A stretch of DNA of 64,000 bases, taken from the NCBI GenBank assembly GCA_023391275.1, contig JAEWBE010000127.1, forward strand, positions 1 through 64,000, given 5' to 3'. Origin of the DNA: Bacillota bacterium (GTDB lineage Bacteria > Bacillota > Clostridia > Oscillospirales > Acutalibacteraceae). The position numbers and the translations under genes are program-made. The notes under the pieces were generated by a model. That model was not told the origin of the DNA and made no database searches. It worked only from the letters and a program-made list of their open reading frames with translations. This document shows, piece by piece, positions 17,434 to 26,309 of this stretch (positions are counted from its first letter, which is position 1; the number at the start of each line of letters is the position of its first letter).

Positions 17434-18281
17434 GCGGCAAAAGTTACAGTCTGGGACTGTATGAAAAATCGATGCCCAATTCGCTGAACTGGGAGCAGAA
17501 ACTGCAAACGGCAAAAAAAGCGGGCTTTGATTTTGTGGAAATCAGTATTGATGAAACTGATGAAAAGCTTGCGCGGCTTGATATGACAATGGAAGAGCGT
17601 GTGAACCTGGTCGCTTTAATGTCGCGGGCGGGTATCCGGTTTGAAACCATGTGCCTGAGCGGCCACCGGAAATATCCGCTGGGGAGCGAAAACGCCGCGA
17701 CGCGCGCGCGGGGTCTGGAAATCATGGAAAAGGCGATTTTTCTGGCCCGCGACCTCGGGATACGGATTATTCAGATCGCCGGTTACGACGTGTATTATGA
17801 GGAATCGACGGAACAAACCCGCGCCCTGTTTGCCGACGGTTTGAAACAGAGCGTTGAACTCGCCGCAAAGTACGGTGTGCTGCTTGCTTTTGAGACTATG
17901 GAAACGCCGTTTCTCAATACCGTGGGGAAAGCAATGTACTGGGTGAGGGAAAATGATTCCCCGTATTTGATGGTTTACCCCGATTCGGGCAACCTGACCA
18001 ACGCGGCCTTAATGGAAGGTAAAAACGTACTGGATGATATTGAAACCGGGCGCGGGCATCTTGCCGCTTTTCATCTGAAAGAAACGGTGCCGGGGAAATT
18101 CCGCGAAATTCCTTACGGAACGGGGCATGTCGATTTCACAGCAATTATTCAAAAGGCGTACGGCATGGGTGTGCGCCGTTTTATGGCGGAATTCTGGTAC
18201 GTCGGGCAGGATGACTGGGTGGAAAGCATCTCCAATGCAAATGTATTTTTACGCGGGAAATTTCATGACTGCGGACTGTAA
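17430..18281 (+). CDS. ulaE: L-ribulose-5-phosphate (L-xylulose-5-phosphate) 3-epimerase
   Basis: The 283-residue TIM-barrel protein aligns by eye with UlaE/SgbU from end to end: [56 protein letters not shown] and YPDSGNLT. It interconverts L-xylulose 5-phosphate and L-ribulose 5-phosphate. It is the last gene of the operon, overlapping the 4-epimerase by four bases and ending 30 bases before a bidirectional terminator. Its presence is the strongest pointer that the locus handles L-xylulose (or L-lyxose/L-ascorbate-derived) carbon rather than L-arabinose alone. Confidence 0.93.
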   Translation: MSGKSYSLGLYEKSMPNSLNWEQKLQTAKKAGFDFVEISIDETDEKLARLDMTMEERVNLVALMSRAGIRFETMCLSGHRKYPLGSENAATRARGLEIMEKAIFLARDLGIRIIQIAGYDVYYEESTEQTRALFADGLKQSVELAAKYGVLLAFETMETPFLNTVGKAMYWVRENDSPYLMVYPDSGNLTNAALMEGKNVLDDIETGRGHLAAFHLKETVPGKFREIPYGTGHVDFTAIIQKAYGMGVRRFMAEFWYVGQDDWVESISNANVFLRGKFHDCGL

Positions 18282-18310
18282 TGCAGCAGTCCGCCCTAAA
18301 GACGCTGAAA

Positions 18311-18354
18311 AGCAATAAACCGGCCCCGCGATTTCGCGGGGCCGGTTTATTGCT
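18311..18354. terminator. Bidirectional terminator between convergent operons
   Basis: A perfect 20-base-pair inverted repeat (18311-18330 with 18335-18354, ATTT loop) is A-rich at one base and T-rich at the other. It sits between the plus-strand pentose operon and the end of the minus-strand electron-transfer operon and can serve both. Confidence 0.85.
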
Positions 18355-18382
18355 TCATGAAGGGGTGCCGGTTCCCGATAAA

Positions 18383-19138
18383 TTATTCAATCGGTTTATT
18401 CCATTTGCACAGCTGATTGGACAGAAAATCAATGGAAACAAACAAAGCGAAGCCGACAATGGAGATTACGATAATCCCGATGTACATATCAATATAGTCA
18501 ATCCTCGACCATGCGTCCAAAATGTAATATCCCATTCCGTATTTTGTTCCGTAGCCTTCCACAAAAAACAGGATGGAAACCGCGGTGCCGAGCGAAACGC
18601 GGATGCTGGTGAGCAGTTCGGGTAAAATTGCGGGCAGCGTAACATGCCGGATGATCTGCGCCTGACTTGCACCCGCACTGACGGTTACCAGGTACATCGC
18701 CGGATCAATGTTCCGGACGCTGTCCCGGGCGGATACAATCACCTGAAATACGATAATCAAAAAGATGATCGCCACCTTTGAACCATCCCGCATACCCCAA
18801 AGCATCATGGCAATCGGCAGAAGCGCTGTTTTCGGAATCGGGTAGCTGAAGTAGATCAGCGGATACAGTATTTTATTTGCCCGCTCCGAATAGGCCATTA
18901 AAATTCCGATCGGTATTCCCACTGCGAGCGAAAGTGCCAGACCCACCCCGATCCTTTTTAAACTGGAAAGGATATGCATCAGGATATTGTCCGAGAAAAC
19001 AGTGCCAAAATTTTGATAAACAATAACGGGATTGGGGATTACGGTGGTGCGGATGAGAAGAAATGACAGAAACCAGATCAGATTTATCAGCAGGAAACCC
19101 TGTATGAATATCTTGCATTTAATCAGCAGCTTGTTCAA
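18383..19138 (-). CDS. ABC transporter permease (SsuC/ThiX/TauC type)
   Basis: The 251-residue protein has about six membrane helices and the BPD_transp_1 coupling motif region (YLVTVSAGASQAQIIRHVTLPAILPEL) of nitrate/sulfonate/taurine/thiamine-precursor importers. It is the last gene of the thirteen-gene minus-strand operon, and its start overlaps the end of the ATPase gene by 20 bases. It forms the channel for the SBP at 19929. The ligand is unknown; linkage to quinone genes hints at an aromatic acid. Confidence 0.88.
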   Translation of the reverse strand: MNKLLIKCKIFIQGFLLINLIWFLSFLLIRTTVIPNPVIVYQNFGTVFSDNILMHILSSLKRIGVGLALSLAVGIPIGILMAYSERANKILYPLIYFSYPIPKTALLPIAMMLWGMRDGSKVAIIFLIIVFQVIVSARDSVRNIDPAMYLVTVSAGASQAQIIRHVTLPAILPELLTSIRVSLGTAVSILFFVEGYGTKYGMGYYILDAWSRIDYIDMYIGIIVISIVGFALFVSIDFLSNQLCKWNKPIE

Positions 19139-19910
19139 TTGATTCCCGCCTCCCGCCGTCCGGCTCCAGTTTTTCGCGCAACAACCGTTTTGCAGCGAGG
19201 TACTCCACAGAGACCGGCTCCGTCTTCCCGAAATACGGATTTTGCATTTGATATTTGATGCTGCCCCGGTGCGTTCCCATCACAAGAACCGTATTGCCAA
19301 GATACAGCGCCTCTTCAATGCTGTGGGTGACAAGAACCGTGGTGGGCCGGTCCTGCTCCCATATCCGCAGGAACAGTTCCCGTGCGTCATAACGGGTAAT
19401 CGCATCCAGCGCGGAAAAAGGTTCATCCATCAGGAGCAAATCCGGCTTCAGAATAAACGCCCGCGCAACAGCCGCGCGCTGCGCCTGGCCGCCGCTTAAC
19501 TCCGCGGGGTATCTTTCCAGAAGGTGAAGGACATCCAATGCCTGATAAATGTTTTGAATCTGCAGCTTCCGCTCTTCGGTAACCGGTTCATGGCGCAGCT
19601 TGAGCGGGAGAAGGCAATTTTCCTTCACGGTTTTCCACGGAAGCAAACCGCAGTTCTGCGGAATGACCCCGATCTTGTGCGTTTTGGGGTTCAGCGCTTT
19701 TTGGGCATTCTCTTTTATGTAGTCCACCGTGCCGCCGTCCGTGGGCAGCACCCCGGCCAAAGCATTGATCAGTGTTGATTTGCCGCAGCCCGAGGGGCCC
19801 AGAACAGCCAGAACCTCCCCCTGTTCAATCCGCAGGGAAAGGTCCTCGATGACGGGGATTATTTTCTTTTTCATTTTATAGCTTATGGTAACATGATCCA
19901 GTACAAGCAT
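19119..19910 (-). CDS. ABC transporter ATP-binding protein (SsuB type)
   Basis: The 263-residue cytoplasmic ATPase has Walker A GPSGCGKST, Q-loop IPQNCGLLPWK, signature LSGGQAQRAAVARA, Walker B LLLMDEPFSALD and the switch His in VTHSIEEA. All residues for ATP hydrolysis are present. It lies 18 bases behind the binding protein and overlaps the permease, so the three make a complete importer. Confidence 0.92.
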   Translation of the reverse strand: MLVLDHVTISYKMKKKIIPVIEDLSLRIEQGEVLAVLGPSGCGKSTLINALAGVLPTDGGTVDYIKENAQKALNPKTHKIGVIPQNCGLLPWKTVKENCLLPLKLRHEPVTEERKLQIQNIYQALDVLHLLERYPAELSGGQAQRAAVARAFILKPDLLLMDEPFSALDAITRYDARELFLRIWEQDRPTTVLVTHSIEEALYLGNTVLVMGTHRGSIKYQMQNPYFGKTEPVSVEYLAAKRLLREKLEPDGGRRESIEQAAD

Positions 19911-19928
19911 TTTATTTCACCATGGAAT

Positions 19929-20894
19929 TTACTGTTTCGGCTCGGAATAAACATCATATACCAGCTGACCGTACTGAAGGGTGGGCTTGCAAAGACCTTT
20001 TTTGCTTGCCCACGCAACCGCGGCCTCCACATCTTCCTTTGGCGGGAGCGCGCTTTTGCGGAAAGGCTTCACCGTGATTTTTCCGATCATTTCCTCCGGA
20101 TACCCAACCGCCTTAATTACCGTCTTTTCATACTTGCGGATATCGGTATGATTCATGTAGTCCACGGCCTCGTTGTAGGCTTTGTACAGATTATGAATTG
20201 CTTTTGTTTTGCTGTCCAGCGCGGCCTGTGAAAACGCGGATACGGCAGGGTACAGCCCGAACTGATTGGCGCTGCCCAGCCGAACGGCTCCGTCGTTCAG
20301 CGCAAGGGTGGCGAAAGGCTCCGGCAGCAGGCCGAGGTCAATCTTGTCGTTGCGAAGCAGCTCCAGACGATCCGGAATTTTCGGCACCACTTCTTTTACC
20401 ACATCGGCGCCGGTCATCTTATTATTAGCCAGAATATCCTCCAGCGTATATTCGATCAAAGTCTTTTCCGAGATTGCAATGCTTTTCCCCTTAATCTGGC
20501 TGATATTTTTGATGCCCGTGTTCTTCCCGGCAACCAAAATATAGTCCCCGTCGGTAATCCCGGTGATTTTAACATTGAATCCGGCATTTTGGTACATGCA
20601 GATTCCAATGTAATCCGTCAGCACACCGTCCAGTTCCCCGGCCTGCAAAGCAGCGTCCCTGTCTTTAGAGGAAGTAAAGACTTCCAGGTCCAGTGTAAAG
20701 CCGTATTTGTCGGCCAGCCCGTTTTCATTGATCAGCACATAGGGGATCACGTCCGAAGAGGACATCATACCGATGCGGATCACCGGTTTTTCCGCGCTGC
20801 CTCCCGTACTGCTCGCAGTCTTTTGCGGCGCGCAGCCGGAAAATAATAAAGTCAGTAATACAAAAGCACAAAGCAGCCTAATTTTATTTTTCAT
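19929..20894 (-). CDS. NMT1/SsuA-like substrate-binding lipoprotein
   Basis: The start is taken at 20894 because GGGAAGG precedes it and the product then opens with a lipoprotein signal (LLFSGC, Cys21). The frame itself is open to 20924. The mature part is an NMT1/THI5-type solute-binding domain (IRIGMMSSSDVIPYVLINE, GELDGVLTDYIGI). Proteins of this fold bind sulfonates, thiamine pyrimidines or small aromatic acids, and the menaquinone enzymes MqnA/MqnD share the fold. The start lies inside the extended reading frame of the upstream UbiX gene (see 20884-21471). Ligand not known; neighbours suggest a quinone precursor. Confidence 0.85.
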   Translation of the reverse strand: MKNKIRLLCAFVLLTLLFSGCAPQKTASSTGGSAEKPVIRIGMMSSSDVIPYVLINENGLADKYGFTLDLEVFTSSKDRDAALQAGELDGVLTDYIGICMYQNAGFNVKITGITDGDYILVAGKNTGIKNISQIKGKSIAISEKTLIEYTLEDILANNKMTGADVVKEVVPKIPDRLELLRNDKIDLGLLPEPFATLALNDGAVRLGSANQFGLYPAVSAFSQAALDSKTKAIHNLYKAYNEAVDYMNHTDIRKYEKTVIKAVGYPEEMIGKITVKPFRKSALPPKEDVEAAVAWASKKGLCKPTLQYGQLVYDVYSEPKQ

Positions 20895-20973
20895 ATTTGC
20901 CTTCCCATCTTTGATAACAATCATTTTCTATCCCGATGCTGTCCAGCGTTTTGCCGACGACAAAATCGATGAT

Positions 20974-21471
20974 TTACCCGACCGTTTCAGGGTGACCGTA
21001 AAATCCCGGCATTGCGGGTAAAATGATTACCCCAAGCTGTGACAGTTCATACATTCTTTTTAAATGAATGGTGGACAAAGGGGTTTCCCTCGGTACGAGT
21101 ACCAGAGTGCGCCGTTCTTTTATCATAACATCCGCTGCCCTGGTCAGAAGCGTTTTGGTCACGCCCCCTGCGATTTCGGCAGTGGTTGACATGGAACAGG
21201 GAAGAACCACCATGGCGTCGCATCGGTAAGACCCGCTTGCAACAGCGGAAAACAGGTTGCTGTTGTCTTCTAAAACCAGATTCGCTTTGTTTTTGTTCCA
21301 AAGCCGTACCTGTTCTTCCAAATCCGCTCCTGTTTCATAAGCCAGAACCTTGCGGCCCTGTTCAGAGGCAATCAGGTGAATTTGCAGCTCCTGCCGTGAT
21401 AAAACCTCCATCAGACGTAAAAAATAGACGCTTCCGCTTGCTCCCGTAATTCCTACAATAATTTTTTTCAT
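20974..21471 (-). pseudogene. UbiX/MqnM-like flavin prenyltransferase, cut short by an in-frame stop
   Basis: The first 165 residues are a normal UbiX: VGITGASGSVYFLRLM (flavin loop), VLPCSMSTTAEIAGG, LVLVPRETPLSTIH and PAMPGFYGHPETVG. Then comes TAA (20974-20976). The same frame continues with IIDFVVGKTLDSIGIEND and ends at 20884, giving the standard C-terminal helix and about the usual 190-195 residue length. A GAA-to-TAA change would explain it. UbiX makes prenylated FMN for UbiD, whose gene is in the same operon. The C-terminal helix takes part in the active site and the dodecamer, so the short form is probably impaired. Sequencing error or readthrough are alternatives. Confidence 0.85.
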
Positions 21472-21484
21472 TTACGCCCTTCCT

Positions 21485-22354
21485 TTAAATAAAAGCATCC
21501 AGTAGCCCGAATGCGAGCAGAACCAGACTGACGAGCTGATTTATGCTATAGGATGCAATATTGACGTTGGTCAGATTTGAAGGGGATACCATGTGATATT
21601 CCGTGAAAAACAACCCGGCGATGATTGCCACGCCGATAAAATAAATTGTACTGAGCTGGGGCGCAAGGATTCCGATCACTACAAGGCAGAATAAGGTGAT
21701 CATATGGAATGCCATGGCGATGTACAAAGCGTTTTTCACGCCGAATTTTACAGGAATGGAGTGCAGTCCGTTCGCCCTGTCAAAGTCATAATCCTGGGAG
21801 CCGTAGATAATGTCGAACCCGGCGACCCACAATGTATTGGCGGCGCCCATGAACAGCGGAATGATACCGAACTTTCCGGTGACCGCCAGCCATGCGCCGA
21901 CCGGCGCGCAGGCGCAGGTAACGCCTAAAATCAAATGACATAAGTAAGTAAACCGCTTACAGTAGGAATAGATGATCAGTAAGAACAGGGCGACGGGGGA
22001 CAGGGCGAAGCAGACCCAGTTCAGCTGATAAGCGCCGAACAGCATGACGAGGAAACAGGCCAGCGTAAAAACAATTACCTCGCCTTTCTTCATTTCCCCC
22101 TTCGGAATCTGGCGTTGCGCCGTGCGCGGGTTGCGCGCGTCAATCTGCGCGTCGATTACACGGTTAATCGCGTTCGCCCCGGTGCGGGCGCCCATAAAGC
22201 AAACGACAATCCAGACCAGTGTGGAAATTTTGGGAAGTCCGTTCGCGGCCAGCACCATGGAAACCAGAGCGAAACTGAAAGAGAATATTGTATGGGAAAA
22301 CATTACAAGCTTTCCGTATGCTTTAATCTTATTTATGATTTTAGTCAATCCCAT
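21485..22354 (-). CDS. UbiA-family prenyltransferase, MqnP-like
   Basis: Eight to nine membrane helices and both Asp-rich motifs of aromatic prenyltransferases (NRVIDAQIDARNPRT and YGSQDYDFDRANGLHSIP) are present in 289 residues. The motif wording is that of 4-hydroxybenzoate/MqnP enzymes rather than MenA. ATG at 22354 follows AAAGGTGG and overlaps the end of the UbiD gene by 14 bases. With UbiD and UbiX homologues on either side it reconstructs the late futalosine module (MqnP, MqnL, MqnM): prenylation of a hydroxylated aromatic acid, then decarboxylation. This pathway role is inference. Confidence 0.87.
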   Translation of the reverse strand: MGLTKIINKIKAYGKLVMFSHTIFSFSFALVSMVLAANGLPKISTLVWIVVCFMGARTGANAINRVIDAQIDARNPRTAQRQIPKGEMKKGEVIVFTLACFLVMLFGAYQLNWVCFALSPVALFLLIIYSYCKRFTYLCHLILGVTCACAPVGAWLAVTGKFGIIPLFMGAANTLWVAGFDIIYGSQDYDFDRANGLHSIPVKFGVKNALYIAMAFHMITLFCLVVIGILAPQLSTIYFIGVAIIAGLFFTEYHMVSPSNLTNVNIASYSINQLVSLVLLAFGLLDAFI

Positions 22355-24044
22355 ATTCGTTCCACCTTTTATCAACCTGCTTTTTTATCGCGGCCGTCAT
22401 GACAATATCATTCGGCCAGGGGCGTGTCAGGCCTTCCTGTTTTCGTTTTCTTGTAGCGTCAATCCCTATTTTATGTTCCAGTATCGTAATGTCCCGTTTG
22501 GCATCGATATTGTTAAATACCTTCCACATCACCGTGGAAAGGTCGCGCGGGTTAACATCGTCATCCACTGCGATGACGAATTTGTCCGGGTGCTGCCAAA
22601 GGTAATCCTCCAGTATGTCCCGGCCCTTCCACGCATAATCCTTGTGCACGGTTAGAATCCGAAAAGTATTGGTAATTTCGTCTTCCTGCGCCCGGCTTTC
22701 CGTACCGGTTGCGTCCACACCCAGCCTGGTGCCGTACAGCGCCCGGTTGGAGGAATGGTCCAGCGCGTCAAGCGGGCCCTCGGAAAAAAGCAAACTTTCC
22801 TTGCCGTATACTTTTTTCAGCACCGCGTCCCGCACCTGAGCCAGATTCTGCACGTCCACGGAATCCTCCACGGCAATAATCAGCTTGGTGTACCGCATTT
22901 GCCCCATACCCCAAATGGCGTTCATCACCTTGCGCGCGCAGCCGGGGTATCTGTTGTGCACCGAGACAATGGCACAGTTGTGAAAAACCCCTTCAAGCGG
23001 TAAATTCAAATCCACCAGTTCCGGAATCTGCAGCCGGAGCAGCGGGAGGAAGATACGCTCCGTCGCCTTGGCCATGTAGCAGTCCTCCATTGGGGGCTTG
23101 CCCACAACAGTCGCAGGGTAGACCGCATTCTTTCTGTGCGTAATGCAGGTAACGTGAAATCTGGGATAATAATCGGCAAGGGAATAATAGCCCGTGTGAT
23201 CGCCGAAAGGCCCTTCCAGCACAAGCTTTTCCGCCGGATCCACATAGCCTTCCAGAACAAATTCCGCGTTTGCGGGCACATAAATGCTGTTGGTAATACA
23301 GCGAACCATTTTCACCCTTGATTTGCGCAGCCAGCCGGCCAGCATCATTTCGTCAATCGGCTTTGGCAGCGGCGCGGTAGCCGCATAAGTAATGGCGGGG
23401 TCGCACCCCAGCGCGACCGAAACAGGCATCCGCTGATTCTGTTCCGCATACTCCGTGTAAATTTCGGAGCCGTCCTTATGTTTGTGCCAGTGCATTGCCA
23501 TGCTGGTTTTATCAAGAATCTGCAAACGGTACATCCCGACATTCTGCTGCTTTGTTTTCCGGTCCTTTGTAAAGACAAGGGGAAGGGTGAAAAAGCGCCC
23601 GGCGTCTCCCGGCCAGCATTTCAGTACGGGCAGGGTGGACAAATCCACGTTTCGTTCAATAACCTGCTGGCATTCCCCCCTGAACCGGCTCCGCCGCGGG
23701 AATACGCTGAGCAGCCGGAACAGGCGCGGGACGCTTTTTAAAATTCCGGGGATGGAGAGGTAATCGGAAATGTTCAGATACTTTTCAATTTCAGCGCCGA
23801 TATCATCCAGCTTTTCGGCGCCCAGCGCCATACTCATCCGGTCGTAGCTGCCCATCGCGTTGATCAGAACGGGATACTTTGAACCGGCAACATTCCGGAA
23901 CAGCAGCGCAGAACCATGGGACTTGGAAATACGGTCTGTGATTTCCGTAATTTCAAGCTCCGGCGATACCACGGCGTCGATCTGTTTCAGCTCTCCGCAC
24001 GCTTCCAGTTTTTTTATGAAACTTTGCAGATTCTCATATTCCAT
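22341..24044 (-). CDS. UbiD-family decarboxylase, MqnL-like
   Basis: The 567-residue protein carries UbiD hallmarks, including the prenyl-FMN acid pair in LEGPFGDHTGYY, VGKPPMEDCYMAKATERIF, and RALYGTRLGVDATGT near the C-terminus. It would remove the ring carboxylate from a prenylated aromatic acid, using prenylated FMN made by UbiX. ATG at 24044 is preferred (AGGA eight bases upstream) over ATG at 24059. It is longer than E. coli UbiD (about 500), as are several menaquinone decarboxylases. The partner UbiX gene in this operon is interrupted, so cofactor supply may depend on another copy elsewhere. Confidence 0.88.
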   Translation of the reverse strand: MEYENLQSFIKKLEACGELKQIDAVVSPELEITEITDRISKSHGSALLFRNVAGSKYPVLINAMGSYDRMSMALGAEKLDDIGAEIEKYLNISDYLSIPGILKSVPRLFRLLSVFPRRSRFRGECQQVIERNVDLSTLPVLKCWPGDAGRFFTLPLVFTKDRKTKQQNVGMYRLQILDKTSMAMHWHKHKDGSEIYTEYAEQNQRMPVSVALGCDPAITYAATAPLPKPIDEMMLAGWLRKSRVKMVRCITNSIYVPANAEFVLEGYVDPAEKLVLEGPFGDHTGYYSLADYYPRFHVTCITHRKNAVYPATVVGKPPMEDCYMAKATERIFLPLLRLQIPELVDLNLPLEGVFHNCAIVSVHNRYPGCARKVMNAIWGMGQMRYTKLIIAVEDSVDVQNLAQVRDAVLKKVYGKESLLFSEGPLDALDHSSNRALYGTRLGVDATGTESRAQEDEITNTFRILTVHKDYAWKGRDILEDYLWQHPDKFVIAVDDDVNPRDLSTVMWKVFNNIDAKRDITILEHKIGIDATRKRKQEGLTRPWPNDIVMTAAIKKQVDKRWNEYGID

Positions 24045-24090
24045 TCCCGCATTCCTCATTCATTATCATACTACTTTGAATCCGTGAATC

Positions 24091-25137
24091 CTAGGGCTTA
24101 ATATATTTTTTAAAATTATCGCTGTACCGGACTTCATCATTTGGCATTACCCATAGCGCTTCCGTGTCCGGAAGGCTGTTGATATAGGCCAGTCCCTGTT
24201 CATAGGGCATATTGAAAACCGCGGTGGAAAGCGCGTCTGCTTTACCGGAATCCTTGCAGATGATGCTTACCGCTTTAAAATAAGTGGACGGAAATAATGT
24301 TTTCGGGTCAATGATATGGTGATAATTTTTTCCGTTCACCGTGTAGAACCGTTCATAGATTCCGCTTGTAACAAGGGATTTATCGGTCAGCAGCACCGTG
24401 TTCAGGGATTTTTTGTTGCTGTCCAGATTCGGGTTTTGAATCCCGACGTTCCATTGTTCGTTGTTGACGCCCTTGTCCCCAATGGCCCGCACATTCCCGC
24501 CCACGCTGAGCAGCGCGGAGGTATAGCCGTGTGCAATTGCGATTTGGGCAACCTGTTCGGTAGCGTAGCCCTTGGCGACCGCGCCCACGTCGAGGCTCAT
24601 TTTCGGGTCGGAGAGGTAAACGGTGGAAGCTTTCTCATCAATAATGACCTTGTTGATGTCAGTATGCTCCGAGGCGGCCTTCAAATCGCTCATCGGCGGC
24701 AGTTGGGCGCTGTCCGGGTCGTTGATCCCTGCCTCGCGGTATTTATGCCAGATTTGCAGAACAGCGCCAAGCGCAACGTTGCAGGCTCCGCCCGTCGCTT
24801 TGTCTTCCGCCTTTGCCATCAGAAGCAGGTCGATAATCTTTTTATCGACCTTAACCGGTTTTTTTCCAGCGTTATCATTAATTGTCTTTATATTATTGAT
24901 GCCGGGAAAATCATCATAAATATCATAAAGCTGATGGTAAACCTTCAGATTATCATAAATCAGGTTTGAAAAGCTTGTGAATTCTTCTTTGGTTTCGGTA
25001 TACCCCACAATTTCAGTCACCGTATCAAAAAGCTGTAAAAATTGAGCTTCATAACGAGTTTTCTTGTTTGTACCGCAGGCTGAAAGCTGCAAAACAAGCA
25101 CGAAAGCCAGGATGATCGCAATCGTTTTCTTTACCAA
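24091..25137 (-). CDS. apbE: FAD:protein FMN transferase (ApbE/FmnB), lipoprotein
   Basis: The N-terminus is a lipoprotein signal (LQLSAC, Cys21). The rest is an ApbE domain, with FDTVTEIVGY at the start, SLDVGAVAKGYATEQV, LLSVGGNVRAIG and YHHIIDPKT. It attaches FMN through a phosphoester bond to Thr/Ser of exported proteins, using Mg and FAD. The natural client is the FMN-binding lipoprotein encoded next to it (25210-26286). In Listeria the equivalent FmnB is needed for extracellular electron transfer. Confidence 0.93.
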   Translation of the reverse strand: MVKKTIAIILAFVLVLQLSACGTNKKTRYEAQFLQLFDTVTEIVGYTETKEEFTSFSNLIYDNLKVYHQLYDIYDDFPGINNIKTINDNAGKKPVKVDKKIIDLLLMAKAEDKATGGACNVALGAVLQIWHKYREAGINDPDSAQLPPMSDLKAASEHTDINKVIIDEKASTVYLSDPKMSLDVGAVAKGYATEQVAQIAIAHGYTSALLSVGGNVRAIGDKGVNNEQWNVGIQNPNLDSNKKSLNTVLLTDKSLVTSGIYERFYTVNGKNYHHIIDPKTLFPSTYFKAVSIICKDSGKADALSTAVFNMPYEQGLAYINSLPDTEALWVMPNDEVRYSDNFKKYIKP

Positions 25138-25209
25138 TTTTCCACCTCAAAAAATGGAGAGGTAGAATAAATCTACCTCTCGTGAATCATTCATACAATT
25201 AGCTTCAAA

Positions 25210-26286
25210 TTATTTCGCGCTCGCCGATGCTTTGTCAATAATCTTCATAAAGTCACCGATGGAGATTGTCACGGAAGCAGTCAGTCCTTTATCCGTAGAT
25301 TCCCCTTCGCTGTTAATGGCAATGCCTTTTACCTCATCCGCTGTTTTGCCGACTACATACTTGGCAAATGCCGCGGCTTCTTCATTCCACTCTTTGCCGA
25401 TCTTGGAAGCCTTCTTCATGCCGTAGGCATCGCCAAGTTCGTCTTTCGTTTTTTGCTCTGCCTTCAGGTCGGAAGTGATCTTGCCGGTCTTGTCAAAGTT
25501 GACCTTGTTCTGGGTGGCGTCGATCACACAGCTTGTAATTTTGCTGTCCGCGCTGAATGTGGAGGCCGTATAGTAGGAATATACCTGCGCAATGCCGTCT
25601 TTGTCGCCTGCGTCCGCAGATTGTTCACCCGAAGACTCAATGCCGAGGCCAAGCTTATCGTCCGCTTTTGCGCCCAGATCCTGCGCGTTGGCGACAGCCT
25701 TCTGAACCGCGGTAATGAAATCGCCCACATGAACGGTAACGGAAGCGGTCAGTTCGGAACCCGTTGCGGCTCCTTCGCTGCTGACAGCAATGCCCTTAAC
25801 CTCGTCGGAGGTTTTGCCGACGACGTATTTTGCAAATGCCGCGGCCTGCTCGTTCCATTCCTTGCCGATTTTGGAAACCTTCTTCACGCCATATGCTTCG
25901 CCGAGTTCATTTTTGCTCTTGAAGATGGTGGTGGCGGGAGTCAACAGCTTGCCCTTGTCGGAAAAATCAACTTCTGCGCGGATACCGTCAATAACGCATT
26001 TTAAGATTTTACCGTCAGCCCCGACTGTAACGGCCACAGCGGTCACGTTTGCGATAGCCGAACCTTTGCCGTCTTTTACCGCAGTAGAATCTGCAACAGA
26101 TGATACCACGGCCAAGCCGGTTTTAACTGTGTCGGATGTATTCGCGGCAGTTGATGTCGCAGTTTCAGAGCTCACAGCGGCCTGAGAGGCCGGAGCAGCA
26201 GAACTGGCACTTGATTGTGAACCGCAGCCCACAAAGGTAAAAACGGAAAGGGATGCTGCCAATAACAATGCTAATGCTTTTTTCAT
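25210..26286 (-). CDS. Tandem FMN-binding-domain lipoprotein (PplA-like)
   Basis: A lipoprotein signal (TFVGC, Cys21), a Ser/Ala-rich tether (about 22-55) and two homologous copies of an FMN-binding-like domain (about 56-199 and 205-352). Each copy contains CVIDxxxxxVxF, an ELGxAYGxKKxSKIGKEWNE block, KYVVGKTxDEVKGI and a closing LTASVT(V/I)xxGDF. The Thr of the last block lies where ApbE-modified domains carry their FMN-bearing Thr, although the classic SGAT wording is absent. It should act as the extracytoplasmic flavin carrier that takes electrons from the quinol pool to outside acceptors, like PplA in Listeria. Neighbouring ApbE supports this. Confidence 0.85.
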   Translation of the reverse strand: MKKALALLLAASLSVFTFVGCGSQSSASSAAPASQAAVSSETATSTAANTSDTVKTGLAVVSSVADSTAVKDGKGSAIANVTAVAVTVGADGKILKCVIDGIRAEVDFSDKGKLLTPATTIFKSKNELGEAYGVKKVSKIGKEWNEQAAAFAKYVVGKTSDEVKGIAVSSEGAATGSELTASVTVHVGDFITAVQKAVANAQDLGAKADDKLGLGIESSGEQSADAGDKDGIAQVYSYYTASTFSADSKITSCVIDATQNKVNFDKTGKITSDLKAEQKTKDELGDAYGMKKASKIGKEWNEEAAAFAKYVVGKTADEVKGIAINSEGESTDKGLTASVTISIGDFMKIIDKASASAK

Positions 26287-26309
26287 ATTGTTCCTCCAAA
26301 TTTCTTTTT

